Source: Helicoverpa zea (lineage: Eukaryota > Arthropoda > Insecta > Lepidoptera > Noctuidae). Taken from it: DNA of 64,000 bases. The notes below the pieces were generated by a model, which was not told the DNA's origin, ran no database searches, and saw only the letters and a list, made by a program, of their open reading frames with translations. The stretch covers positions 12,154,501 to 12,218,500 of the forward strand of contig NC_061456.1 of NCBI RefSeq assembly GCF_022581195.2. Reading direction: 5' to 3'. The first letter of the stretch is position 1. Each line of letters opens with the position of its first letter. The translations under genes and the position numbers were made by a program. Positions 33,934 to 43,272 of this stretch are shown piece by piece.

Positions 33934-34112
33934 CAATGACGAACTGTGGCCGCCGAGAACACTCGTCGCCTCCTGCCTGGTGGGGAGTGAAACTGGTCGG
34001 TGTGCGAGAGAGATGCAAGATATGGGGTAGAAAAGGACGGAGATAAAAGCGGAAAACACGTAGGTGCCTATCTCAAACTAGTAAGCTTCAAATAACGGTC
34101 AAGAATTTAATA
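33934..34112. repeat. DIRS ITR (5' end of element)
   Basis: Core 33934-34095 is identical by eye, in inverse, to 28847-29008. The 17-bp outer extension ends GAATTTAATA at 34112, as dictated by the second half of the ICR. Confidence 0.9.
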
Positions 34113-34210
34113 ACTATTTACAAAGATCGTAACGTAATCGAATTTTTTAAATAAAATACGAAATTATTCCCAGACCACGAGGCAACTGAATGTCTTTTCA
34201 TCACAGAGGT

Positions 34211-34216
34211 TTTATT
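34211..34216 (-). promoter_or_regulatory. Poly(A) signal of gene B
   Basis: AATAAA on the - strand, 33 nt past the stop of gene B. This implies a very short 3' UTR ending before the DIRS element. Confidence 0.6.
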
Positions 34217-34248
34217 AAAAATATCACTTATTTAATTTTAAAAGTATA

Positions 34249-34461
34249 CTAGTCTTCTTTATGAAGGCACACTGCGGGTATAGACAATTTACTTGCTATA
34301 CCCCCTCTTCTTTTATTGTAGTTTTGACGATAGAAGTTTAGGAAGAGTAGGAGAATGACTCCGGTGTTGCAAGATACAAAAATGGCAACTCCCCTGGCGG
34401 GAGGACATTCTGACACTCTGACTGTGGCAACATATTGGATGATAATTGACACGAATTGAAT
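34249..34461 (-). CDS. ELOVL: Gene B coding exon 5 and stop
   Basis: Acceptor TTTGTTTCAG|ATTCAA. Codes IQFVSIIIQYVATVRVSE onward, a last hydrophobic segment (GVILLLFLNFY) and a basic tail. Stop TAG at 34249-34251. Confidence 0.85.
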   Translation of the reverse strand: MQFVSIIIQYVATVRVSECPPARGVAIFVSCNTGVILLLFLNFYRQNYNKRRGGIASKLSIPAVCLHKED

Positions 34462-37400
34462 CTGAAACAAAAATAAGGAAATATTAAAATTATGCGATTG
34501 TTTTCGGTCGTTAACTTGATACTTTTGTGAACCAGGAATTATTGGTTAATTAAAACGGTACTTTTAGGTGAATATCCTCAAAACTTATAAATATTTAGTT
34601 TGTATTCCGGAAAAAATGCATGAATTTAAAACGAGTTAATGAAAATTCATCATCACACATTATTTCACGATATGTAATATTTTGTGTATCGTAAAGGGTC
34701 AAGGTTCAATGTCCAAAAACAAAGGAAAAAAAATCATATTAATATTGGTTTTCCTTTTGTTAAATCCAACTTCCTGAGTGCTTAGTGCGAGTTTTCGTGA
34801 ATTTTTTTACGGACTCACATGAGAGCGCGTATACTAAGATTTGTATGCAGTGTTGCCAACTTAGTGGATTTTCCACTAATACTGGTGGTTTAAGTCCCCT
34901 ATTTAGTGGCGAAATGTTGAAAGTACTGCGGGTCAAGTAGCGAAATGTAAGTTTTGTGGTACAACTTTAAGGAGTTACTATGGAGATTTGAAGTCTCACG
35001 GAATGTCAAAAAAGCATCTACAAAACAAAAAGGTGAACGACTACTATATAATTATATTAAGTACTCATTCATTGGTCAAATGCGTAACTAAACAATTTGT
35101 GAAACTACTACGCCGATTATAATTTGTGAAGGATTCGGATCGGGTCGGATGAATTGCTAAACAGATGTAATGCTTTGTCTGTTTTAATTTTCTATCGTTG
35201 CCGAGTTACATCTTTGGATGATTAAATTGTTCTAGGTTACAATAAAATATAAACAATATTTTTTTAGTGGTGAATTTGGTGATTTTAAGTGTGGGATAAA
35301 TTTTTGTTAGTGGTTTTCTGGTGGTTTTAAAAGTTGACTCTGGTGGTAAGCTTCTACAACTGTTGGCAACACTGTTTGTATGGAACAAAAACAGGTTCCA
35401 ATTTTTGACACTAGGTGGAGCTGTTTTTGTTCCATACAAATCTTAGTATACGCGCTCTCATGTGAGTCCGTAAAAAAATTCACGAAAACTCGCACTAAGC
35501 ACTCTGTTATGAGTCCATTATTTTAATGAGGAATATTTTATGTCCCATTTTAAGCTCTTTTCCGTTATGATTTTACGGCAGAACTGATTGAAACGAAATT
35601 TGGTATGATACCATCTAGGTACCTCAAAAATTGATTATGATTTGGTCTTCTATCCCAGTGTAAAAAGAGTTCGGAGCGTGTAAAACCACTAGCGAAAGCT
35701 AGTTTTTGTAAGTAAAAAGAACTTACCAGCTGAAACTTCGTCATATACTTCTTCCACCACAAATATTTGGCCACATTTGGCCCCAACGCTGCCAATCCGT
35801 AATAAGTGTACATGAAGACATGTACCAAAGAGTTTAGGAACCCAATAAAGATCAGCGTATGCGACGGCCAATATTTGAGCAAAGCCCATGTGCCAATGAC
35901 CATGACTGTGTGGTGGTACAAATGTAAGAACGTGATCTGACTGGTCTTCTTCCGAAGTACGAAGAATACAGTATCCAGAAGTTCTGACAGTTTCGCTGAG
36001 AGGTATAGGTATGTGCCGAACAGGATCTAAAATGAAAAATATTCGATTGTCAGAAAGGATCCTAAATGAGTGAGTAGGTTTGCTAGACTTTCAGGCTAAA
36101 ACGGGTGAATTGATTGAGATAAAATTTGGACTGGAGATAACTGATATCCTGGAGACGGGAATATACTACATTTGATCTACGTGTGGTTGGCAGTTTTCTC
36201 AGGACATGGGTGAAACCGCGAGGAAGTGAAAATTAGGAAACAATTATGTAATAATGATAATATAATCTGACTTCATAGTTGCTAAAAACTATTTCAATAT
36301 GGATTTTACTTACCCTGTTTCTCGAATTGTCTTCATTCATGTAACATTTCTTAGGCACCAGACCCATATGTATGAGGTCTATAAAGAACTGAAAACAAAA
36401 GAATAAATCATGTTATTAAAGCAAAATAGAGAAACAAAAACATGTGTAATAGGACCTGATTTATTACAAAGTTCATGTTTCTAAGCAGTGAATGTTTGCT
36501 ACAATATTTTCATCAGGCGCTCTTTCTTCTCTCAGTATTGAACGACGTTTAGGATTTTTTTTTCTGCTCTAGCTCCGCTATCGACAGTCGATGGCGGCTA
36601 TTTGAATCTAGTTCTCGTTCATACCAGTTCTCTCTTTTATGCCTCTGACTCTGACGTTTAGGATTGTATGAGATCATTAAATTGGTTATGGTGGCAAATT
36701 AAATATTATCAATAAAACATACTAGAAACCGAAAACCAATGGCGAGATAATACCAAAATTATTCGCAACCAATTAATCGCGAACGAAAATATTTATGTGC
36801 ACGCGTCGGTGCAATTCCATTGCTCATGATGTTAACAGAAATATATCCATATCGTGCAAAAGTTACAATAATTCTAAAGTGAAGAATCATAGTTTGTGCG
36901 ACACAGTGTCGCACCGGTAGAATCTCGTCTTCAAGAAAACTAGCATTTGAATGTTGTGTGTAAATAAGACCCAGCAAATATGTACACGTAAAAGTACTTA
37001 TATCTAATGGGATTAGTTCAATACAAATTGAAGGTGATTTATTTAAAAAAAACTTCATTAATATTCACAAGAATTTAGCAAGTACGTTAATTTATTACAT
37101 AACATTCTGATTATTTGTAAAACACATACGTACGCGAGTACATATAAATACCTACCTAATTGATAATAATTATTTATTTAAAGTGATTCTTGTTCATATT
37201 CTGTACTGGGGAAAACCTTTTTTTGATGAAATTTTAAATAGTCCGATTTAAATATTTGAAATCATTATGCTATATGCCTATTTATTGAAAAGGTACCTAA
37301 TTGAATACACGTGTCACATTAAAACCTAAAATTTACAAACGAAATTATTTGAAATCGAATTAGGTACCTAATTGTATAATTTTGGTAAAAGTTGATGACG

Positions 37401-39778
37401 CTCGGTAACAAAATTTCTGCCTAAGCTAATATCTACCTACAAATGCTTTTTCTGAAACGACTTGCGATAATGTTCTATGGCTTAGCCAGCAAATGTTTGC
37501 CTTGGCGACAAAAAGTTTGGCGATATACAAAATGTACGTATAAGAGATTTTTGTATAACACTAATTAGTCCATAAATTAAGCTAACGTGGTTTGACCAGT
37601 AGAAGCCCTATCATCTTAATTTCTGAATTTCGAACCTCCAAAAACGTTGGTCAAAAAGAACTCAAACAAAAAACAACTCACCCTATACACCATATAAACT
37701 GATATGGCGACTTGTATGGCATTATAAATAAGTAGTGTGTGTGTTAGTTTGTATCCCTCTCGTTTCCTCATGAACACTGGGCCGATCTTCAGCACAAACA
37801 CCAGGTAGACCGCCAGGATTGTGAGGACTGGACCCAGGGATGCCATGAAGGGGAGCTCGTCAATTTCTTCATCTGGAAAAACAAATTCAATTATTTAATT
37901 GGAGTACTATGTAAATGTCTCTTCAAATAACTCTCAGTCATCAAAGGCTCTATCTATGACATTGGCTACAGTGACTTCACGATAGATATCTATACAATAT
38001 GAACAAAAAACTTCTGAGCGATAACACTTTCGATCCGTTGATAGTTGTAGTCTGATTGACTCTAATAAGTTCATCCGTGTTTTGGAAGGCATCTTTAATT
38101 GGTGGAATCCGACAGTCATTTAAACATATTTGGCCATCGTCAAAACTTGAGACAGAAAGTCTGACAACCAGTGTTGCCAAGAAAGAAGTCTCAAGTTGCC
38201 CGGGTAACTGGGCTGAGAAGAATAGGCAATCGCTCCACGTAGAACATTAAAACACAGCTGCATTCAGTTTAATTTGAAGTAAACGATAATATAATTGTAC
38301 TTAAGATTAAAATATACCTAAAAAAAAACTCAATTTATCTTATAATAAAACAACAAAAAGTCTTCAAGTCTTCGTCAAGAAGTCACTTAATGTTGTAAGC
38401 GAAATCTTTATCTCTTATAAGTTTTTCATTGTTTGTGTGAAATCAACACATTGAGGTTGTTTTTCAGATTTAGAAAAACATAGGTATTCAACAAGCATAC
38501 CTATTAAGTCATACCTATTTGTTTCATTACTTCGTTCTTTATTTTTACCTGAAAACGAACACGTATCGAATAATTTTGAATTTCTATGTCTTATGTTATT
38601 CTGTTTTAAAGGCTATTTTTTGTAAATTATGGAACATACATTATTTATGTATACGATAATGATATTTTTGTGTTTTGAATTTCAGATATTTTCATACAAA
38701 TTGGTATTTTATTTAAATTATTTCAATGCACTAACTGTGTGATTTATATTTGTATTTAAGGAACTAATTACATCATTGTCATCACCATTATTTGTAGTTA
38801 TTTTGACAGAATTTTCATATACACACTCAGTACAAGTAGCTGATGAAAGTCTAATACGATGGCGTCCTCGTAAGAATTGCGATGCGCAGTTGCAGGTGGA
38901 CTCTATTCCTTCACTCTTATAGCCTGATGTGATGGCAATCCGACACGACAGAGAAAAAGTCTAAGAATAAAATCTACGACTACCATGTTTTGAATGAAAA
39001 AACGACATAAAATAAATCATATTACTCTAACTTACACTACAACTCATATGATAGGTATGTTACCAAGGGCAGTGAAGATAATAATTATTGTAAAAGGGAT
39101 AAAGAAGAAATTCCTTCTGTAAGACAAACCGTATTATGGATAAATATTATAACAACATAACTCGGTATTTCCTTGGTAACTACAACTTATCGCGTATGGT
39201 AACAGAATGACCTTCTAATTGTACCGACTAAATTAGGTTCCCATGGAACGCAACTTACCTCAACGTAATAAATTATCCTACATTATAAAAGCGAAAGTTT
39301 ATATGCATGGAGGGTTGTTTCACGCAAATACGAACAAATGGGTTTTGATGAGACTTTGCAATAATGTAGCCTACCTATAAGAATATAAAAAAAAAAAAAA
39401 AAACATTAATCTGGGTGCGGGAAGAAGTTCTTGTGTTGTGTGTGGTTGTGTATTTGTAAAGAGATGGACTTATTGATACCTATATCATCTGTCCATCTTA
39501 TTCCTAAGTATGTTGGGTTCGGCTTTCAGCCTAACAGGAGTCAGCTTGAGTACCAGTTTTATGTGGAACGACTGCCTCTCTGACATTCTCCACCCCATTT
39601 ACTTGGGCAAGACAGTAGGTACGCCTAGGCAAGTCTTGGTTGTCAAACTTTCTGTAAAACTACAGGAAACAGCTAGTAGATCATATTTTATCAGGAAAAT
39701 GGTAAAGTTTTACTTACATTTGCTTTTATTTAAATCCCAGCTGGGATTCTTCGGACTGAGACCTATGACTGAGTTCAT
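34249..39778 (-). CDS. ELOVL: Gene B: very-long-chain fatty acid elongase paralogue, 279 aa, five exons
   Basis: Spliced on -: 39778-39718, 37872-37682, 36388-36314, 36026-35727, 34461-34249 (840 nt). All introns are GT..AG. An ER-membrane acyl-CoA/malonyl-CoA condensing enzyme by family. Signatures are KLSELLDT (121-128), the histidine box HLYHH (144-148), NSLVH, MYTYY (181-185) and TKFQ (205-208). Exon lengths and phases copy gene A, so the two arose by duplication. Differences: the N-terminus (MNSVIGLSPKNPSWDLNKSK, then EEIDELPFMASLGP) lacks the DxRTxDWF signature; exon 3 is two codons shorter; the C-terminal exon is strongly diverged (VRVSECPPARGVAIF where gene A has the conserved CGYPRW block) and ends HKED with no KKXX signal. 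Active-site motifs are intact, so I call it functional. Exon 1 rests on phase, length and splice sites, not homology. Substrate is unknown. Confidence 0.92.
34776..35504. mobile_element. Foldback element with 84-bp perfect arms, split by a hAT element
   Basis: The left arm is 34776-34847 joined to 35383-35394, and the right arm is 35421-35504. They are exact reverse complements by eye (84/84) around a 26-nt loop. The outer ends are GAGTGCTTAG / CTAAGCACTC. No outer target duplication was found. It lies in gene B intron 4 and touches no splice site. Confidence 0.88.
34848..35374. mobile_element. Non-autonomous hAT element with BED-finger remnant
   Basis: Inverted ends CAGTGTTGCCAAC / GTTGGCAACACTG and the 8-bp duplication TTTGTATG (34840-34847 and 35375-35382) are hAT hallmarks. 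Inside on +, from 34946, a frame reads CKFCGTTLRSYYGDLKSHGM, then SKKH: C-x2-C-x13-H-x5-H, a BED-type zinc finger, the DNA-binding part of hAT transposases. No transposase core (DDE) is present, so this is an internally deleted copy. Confidence 0.87.
35727..36026 (-). CDS. ELOVL: Gene B coding exon 4 (catalytic)
   Basis: Acceptor CATTTTAG|ATCCTG, donor CTG|GTAAGT. Its 100 codons with KLSELLDT, HLYHH and MYTYY align end to end with gene A exon 4. Confidence 0.96.
36314..36388 (-). CDS. ELOVL: Gene B coding exon 3
   Basis: Acceptor TTTTCAG|TTCTTT, donor AGG|GTAAGT. Its 25 codons (FFIDLIHMGLVPKKCYMNED, then N-S-R-N-R) occupy the place of the 27-codon exon 3 of gene A. Little identity remains apart from the loop cysteine. 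Confidence 0.85.
36389..37681 (-). other. Gene B intron 2
   Basis: A 1293-nt AT-rich intron. The 99-codon - frame inside (36759-37058) has no motif and is not called a gene. Confidence 0.5.
37682..37872 (-). CDS. ELOVL: Gene B coding exon 2
   Basis: Acceptor TTTTTCCAG|ATGAAG, donor AGG|GTGAGT. Codes residues 21-84 with ASLGPVLTILAVYLVFVLKI and LLIYNAIQVAISVYMVYR. It is 191 nt and phase 1 at its start, as in gene A. An in-frame ATG inside the exon could be mistaken for the start, but the upstream codons and the acceptor argue for exon 1 further up. Confidence 0.93.
38140..38260 (+). repeat. SINE fragment in gene B intron 1
   Basis: AGTCTGACAACCAGT, GTTGCCCGGGTAACTGGGCT and ACAGCTGCATTCAG match the middle of the 20090-20469 SINE family, inverted. 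Decayed. Confidence 0.55.
38880..38975 (-). repeat. Fragment of second SINE family in gene B intron 1
   Basis: GATGCGCAGTTGCAGGTGGA, CTATTCCTTCACTCTTATAG and GGCAATCCGACACGACAGAG match 27220-27320 in inverse order. Confidence 0.6.
39268..39390 (+). repeat. Decayed Helitron-like fragment in gene B intron 1
   Basis: ATCCTACATTATAAAAGCGA, TTTCACGCAAATACGAAC, TTTTGATGAGACTTTGCAAT and AATGTAGCCTAC follow the layout of 13342-13500 but with many changes. The copy ends in an A17 run. Confidence 0.6.
39490..39655 (-). repeat. SINE fragment in gene B intron 1
   Basis: Degenerate copy of 20100-20250: GTTGGGTTCGGCTTTCAGCC, CAGCTTGAGTACCAGT, GACTGCCTCTCTGACATTCT. It ends about 55 bp from the donor of exon 1. 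Confidence 0.7.
39718..39778 (-). CDS. ELOVL: Gene B coding exon 1
   Basis: ATG at 39778 (minus), 20 codons plus one base, donor T|GTAAGTA. Length (61 nt) and phase equal exon 1 of gene A, and joining to exon 2 yields SKSKY-type continuity into EEIDELPFM. Found by scanning for phase-1 donors, so confidence is below that of the other exons. Confidence 0.75.
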
Positions 39779-39815
39779 GATGATATGTTTCTACGGCGCG
39801 TTTTCAACTCTGCTG
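39779..39815 (-). other. 5'-UTR part of gene B exon 1
   Basis: On -, TTGTTACAG|CAGCAG gives an acceptor just before 39815, leaving 37 nt of leader before the ATG. As in gene A, this implies an unseen upstream non-coding exon. Confidence 0.45.
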
Positions 39816-39913
39816 CTGTAACAATTAGAATGCATTTTGATTGGTTTTAATATAAGTACTTCAGACTAGTGCTAAAATGCACGCAATCGTTATATTAAGA
39901 TGAGATATATTTT

Positions 39914-39941
39914 GGACAAAAGTATTAAAATACTTTTGTCC
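39914..39941. repeat. Perfect palindrome upstream of gene B exon 1
   Basis: GGACAAAAGTATT, two A, AATACTTTTGTCC: 13-bp perfect arms with a 2-nt loop, about 100 bp upstream (gene sense) of the leader exon. Confidence 0.75.
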
Positions 39942-42802
39942 GCAGAAAGTACATGTATTGTCATGTTTGCAACAATAACTCACATTGATTTAGCCTGATT
40001 TTTTGAAATTTAAAGTACCTAATTATGAACCTAAATATATCAGGATAAATGGAATAACAGGTTTTAAGATCTCATAAACTAACAAGTAGTGATTTGATAT
40101 CAATTTAAATGGATAATTTTGAAGCGTTAAGTAACATTATTTTTCAGGCTAGTGATATGTGCTTACAGCGATTCAAAAAGATTGTATTAATAGGTATGAA
40201 ATATGGAATCCTCAAACACATCCAAAGCACAGAACATTTTATATTTTTAAGACTTTAAGAAATAATATTCACTTGATCAAGATGATCCATATTTCCAAAA
40301 AAAAACTAACCACAAAACACACGAAAACTCACTTAAATACTAACTCAATCTTTATTCAACTCGCAAATAGCAATCACAGATCACACCAAATTCTTCATAT
40401 GTTAAATTATAATTTTACACTCACAACGCGCTAAAGTGTCTCTCACAAATATTCGTAATGAACTAACGTAATGGTTTTACAATTCAAGTTTCATTATCTA
40501 ATAGGAAAAATGCCTGACACAAACGTACCAACCGCTCTGTACCCAATTAGTTAATTAAATCATTAAAATTCTATGTTTAGTTAATATTATTAATTTAACA
40601 TTCCCAGAAATATTTTAGGTGTATCTTGTTTTTGGTAACTTGAAGTAAGATTTCAGATTTCTGTTAAAATTCTAATCTGAAAGTAGATTTGTTTGTTTTT
40701 AAGTCAATCACGTAAAAACTCAGATAATCTAGAGCCTGACAAACCACTTCTTTTTAGCCCTGTGCTGAAAGTAGTTTCCTCGGGAAACAATTAAGTTTAT
40801 ATTAACATAAGTTTTGCACTTTGATGGACCATTACGATAGGCAACTAGAAAATTATTTAAAGCAATCTTCGACGTCCCGGCCAGCTAGTAGAGAGATATA
40901 TTAAAGTTGCATAAATCAATAAACGCATGTATCGTTTTTGAAAATAGGAATCTTCTTTGACCTTCAAATAGGAATCGACTTTGTAAGGCTGATCATGATA
41001 TGACATAGTGATCATAATTAAAATTAGTAAATGATATCGAAGAAACTAGTTAACTTGTTACAATGTCTACAAAAATTAGTCATAATTGATATCTAATTAA
41101 ATATCCACTTAAAATGAAATCCCACTATAAGTAATTGCAACAAATGAATCACCAAACAGGTGGTACAAATTGAACATTGCTTATTTAATGTATATAATAA
41201 AGAAAGGCATAAAAAAAACTTTACCCACAGAAAAAAAAATCCAAAACTTAAAATAGCAAAAAATCCAGCGGCCTTGACCTTCAAAACCCTTATTTATCTA
41301 CCTGGTTGTTAATTTATTCCTGTCTCTCAAGTCCAAGGGTTTCAAGTCAATCAATGACCTTATATCATTTAAGAATATAAATAATTCATGATAAAGGACC
41401 ATTGAAAAACTCTCAAACTTCCCGCTCACCCATCCACTCTGTTTAAGGTCTGAAAGTAGTCAGGTCATTAGTCAGTGCCCTTTTAGCTATGTCACCAAAT
41501 TGAATACACGAGAAAACACTACTGAACATATTCATCTATCAAATGACTGACTGACATATATTATCAAATGACTGAATTTAAAACATAATCTCACACATAA
41601 TCAAAATATTATACCTACTCAAATAAAAATGATGATGAAAAAATGGCAGACGAACTTATCTACTGCTTGTCTTTCTATTGTGTATTTTTGAGGAAAAAAA
41701 ACATAATCCCTCTCTCCTCGCGTCATAAATAAGCCTGTGTTTTTTTACAAGTGGGAAACCCTCACATTACTTCTGTGGTTAAGTAGAAGGCCATGTCTGA
41801 TTTTGAGCCCTTATTAATTAGTGTTGGATTATTTCCCTTCACTGACTACGGAACCTACTACAAGTGCTGTCACGCACTTGACCTCGTTTTGTCATACGAA
41901 AGCCTGTTCGTACTCATCTCCGATCATTACATAATAGCATTTATATAGTTTGCGGATGCACCTTGTTTATTTTTACTTTGAAGAAATTATTTATTTATGG
42001 TCATCAGGATATAAAGTTAATGATGGGCACATCCATCTTTTTGGTTTTTCTTGTATCAATTAATACTCTTAAAAAGTAGAATTATTAAAGTTCAGAAGTT
42101 TTATTTTTATATGTAGTTGGCAGGTATTACGAATACATTATTATTAATCATCATCATATCAGCCTAGTGCTGTCCACTCCTAGACGTAGGCCTCTTCCAG
42201 TAAGGGCTAAACTATGACAAATACATTAATACCAAAATACCAATATGTATTTTTTTAATATAAGGTACCTATGTATTTATCAGGTGCAAATCTTATTTTA
42301 TGAGAAAAAAACGAATTACGAATATGCAATAGGTACCTACAGATAAAATTGTTACCTAACTAAAAGACACTATTTTTCCACACAAAGAAGGCATGCCCAT
42401 TGCCCACGTGAATTTTGTTATGATAGATGTTATCTCAAAACAATTTCCTGAAGCCAATCATTCTTTCAGGTTGTCATCATTTTTCAAATAACATAACATT
42501 TATTGTACCGCCATTAATATAACAGCTGTGATTAACATCGTCTTGTCACCTAATGATGGGTTATTCTGTATGCCAGACATTTTTTTGTACATTCCAAATA
42601 TTATATATGATACGTCATCAAGATAATATCGAAGTCTACTGAATTAAAAACGTGATTACTGCGGTCTCGTGCTGGATAAACTGGTCAGTATCACTTTGAG
42701 GGTTTTTCAAAAACACAGTACCCTTATAGACGTAGGACAGAAGTTAACGAGTTTAGTCTAAGGAAACATAAATTCTGAATCGTTAAAAAACTAAACGGAC
42801 TC
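39942..42802. other. Intergenic, nothing recognised except an RTE tail
   Basis: No gene is supported. At about 42149-42215 a short RTE-like 3' end in inverse (ATCATCATATCAGCCTAG, CTGTCCACTCCTAGACGTAG, GCCTCTTCCAG) is visible. Confidence 0.45.
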
Positions 42803-42806
42803 TTAA

Positions 42807-43268
42807 AGCCATGTATTCACTGAGAAACAATTGTTTATAAACACTGTTTCAGAAACAAAATCTACGTGTTTCTGAAACAAATAATTTTGTTTCAGAAACA
42901 TATAATTTTGTTTCTGTAAACACTACGTGTTTATCGAATGTTTCTGTGCTCCCCACCCGTGGCGGGGAGCACAGAAACAAATCAGTTGCGCAACATATGG
43001 ATACAAGTGTGGACGCGTATTTCATTTGTTTATAAACGCCAAATAAATGTCTTCATAGCAAGTAATTTCTCTTTTCTTTTTCTTTTTACTAGAAATGGAC
43101 TTATGCAAATAAATGTAGGCACCACACAACAACACTACTTCCTCGGGCGACATATTGTAAACATCTGACGGTGTGGACGGCAGTTTCCGAAACATTGTTG
43201 CTGTAAACATCTACGTGATGTTTCAGAAACTGTGTATCTGAAACATTGTTTCCCAGTGAATACATGGC
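42807..43268. mobile_element. MITE with TTAA flanks and GTTTC-rich inverted ends
   Basis: The ends are inverse: AGCCATGTATTCACTGAGAA on the left, and TTCCCAGTGAATACATGGC on the right. TTAA lies at 42803-42806 and 43269-43272. The interior repeats GTTTCAGAAACA / TGTTTCTGAAACA motifs and includes the short palindrome TGTTTCTGTGCTCCCC...GGGGAGCACAGAAACA (42939-42976). TTAA targeting suggests a piggyBac-type MITE. No transposase coding. Confidence 0.8.
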
Positions 43269-43272
43269 TTAA

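Larger units (their letters stand above)
28801..34112 (-). mobile_element. DIRS-type (tyrosine recombinase) retrotransposon, near full length but coding-defective
   Basis: In coding order (-): right-side ITR, a repeat-rich gag-like region, reverse transcriptase, RNase H, tyrosine recombinase, internal complementary region (ICR), left-side ITR. DIRS elements use a recombinase instead of an integrase and make no target duplication, and none is seen. The ITR cores (28847-29008 and 33934-34095, 162 bp) are identical by eye in inverted order. The ICR (29038-29136) is complementary to both outer ends, which fixes the boundaries at 28801 and 34112. All three enzymatic parts need frame changes to be read through, so the copy is dead. 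Its inner end lies 137 bp past the stop of gene B. Confidence 0.9.

Noticed and set aside
36759..37058. 99-codon - frame in gene B intron 2
   Set aside because: No homology-like motif, AT-rich composition, and the flanking exons splice directly without it.
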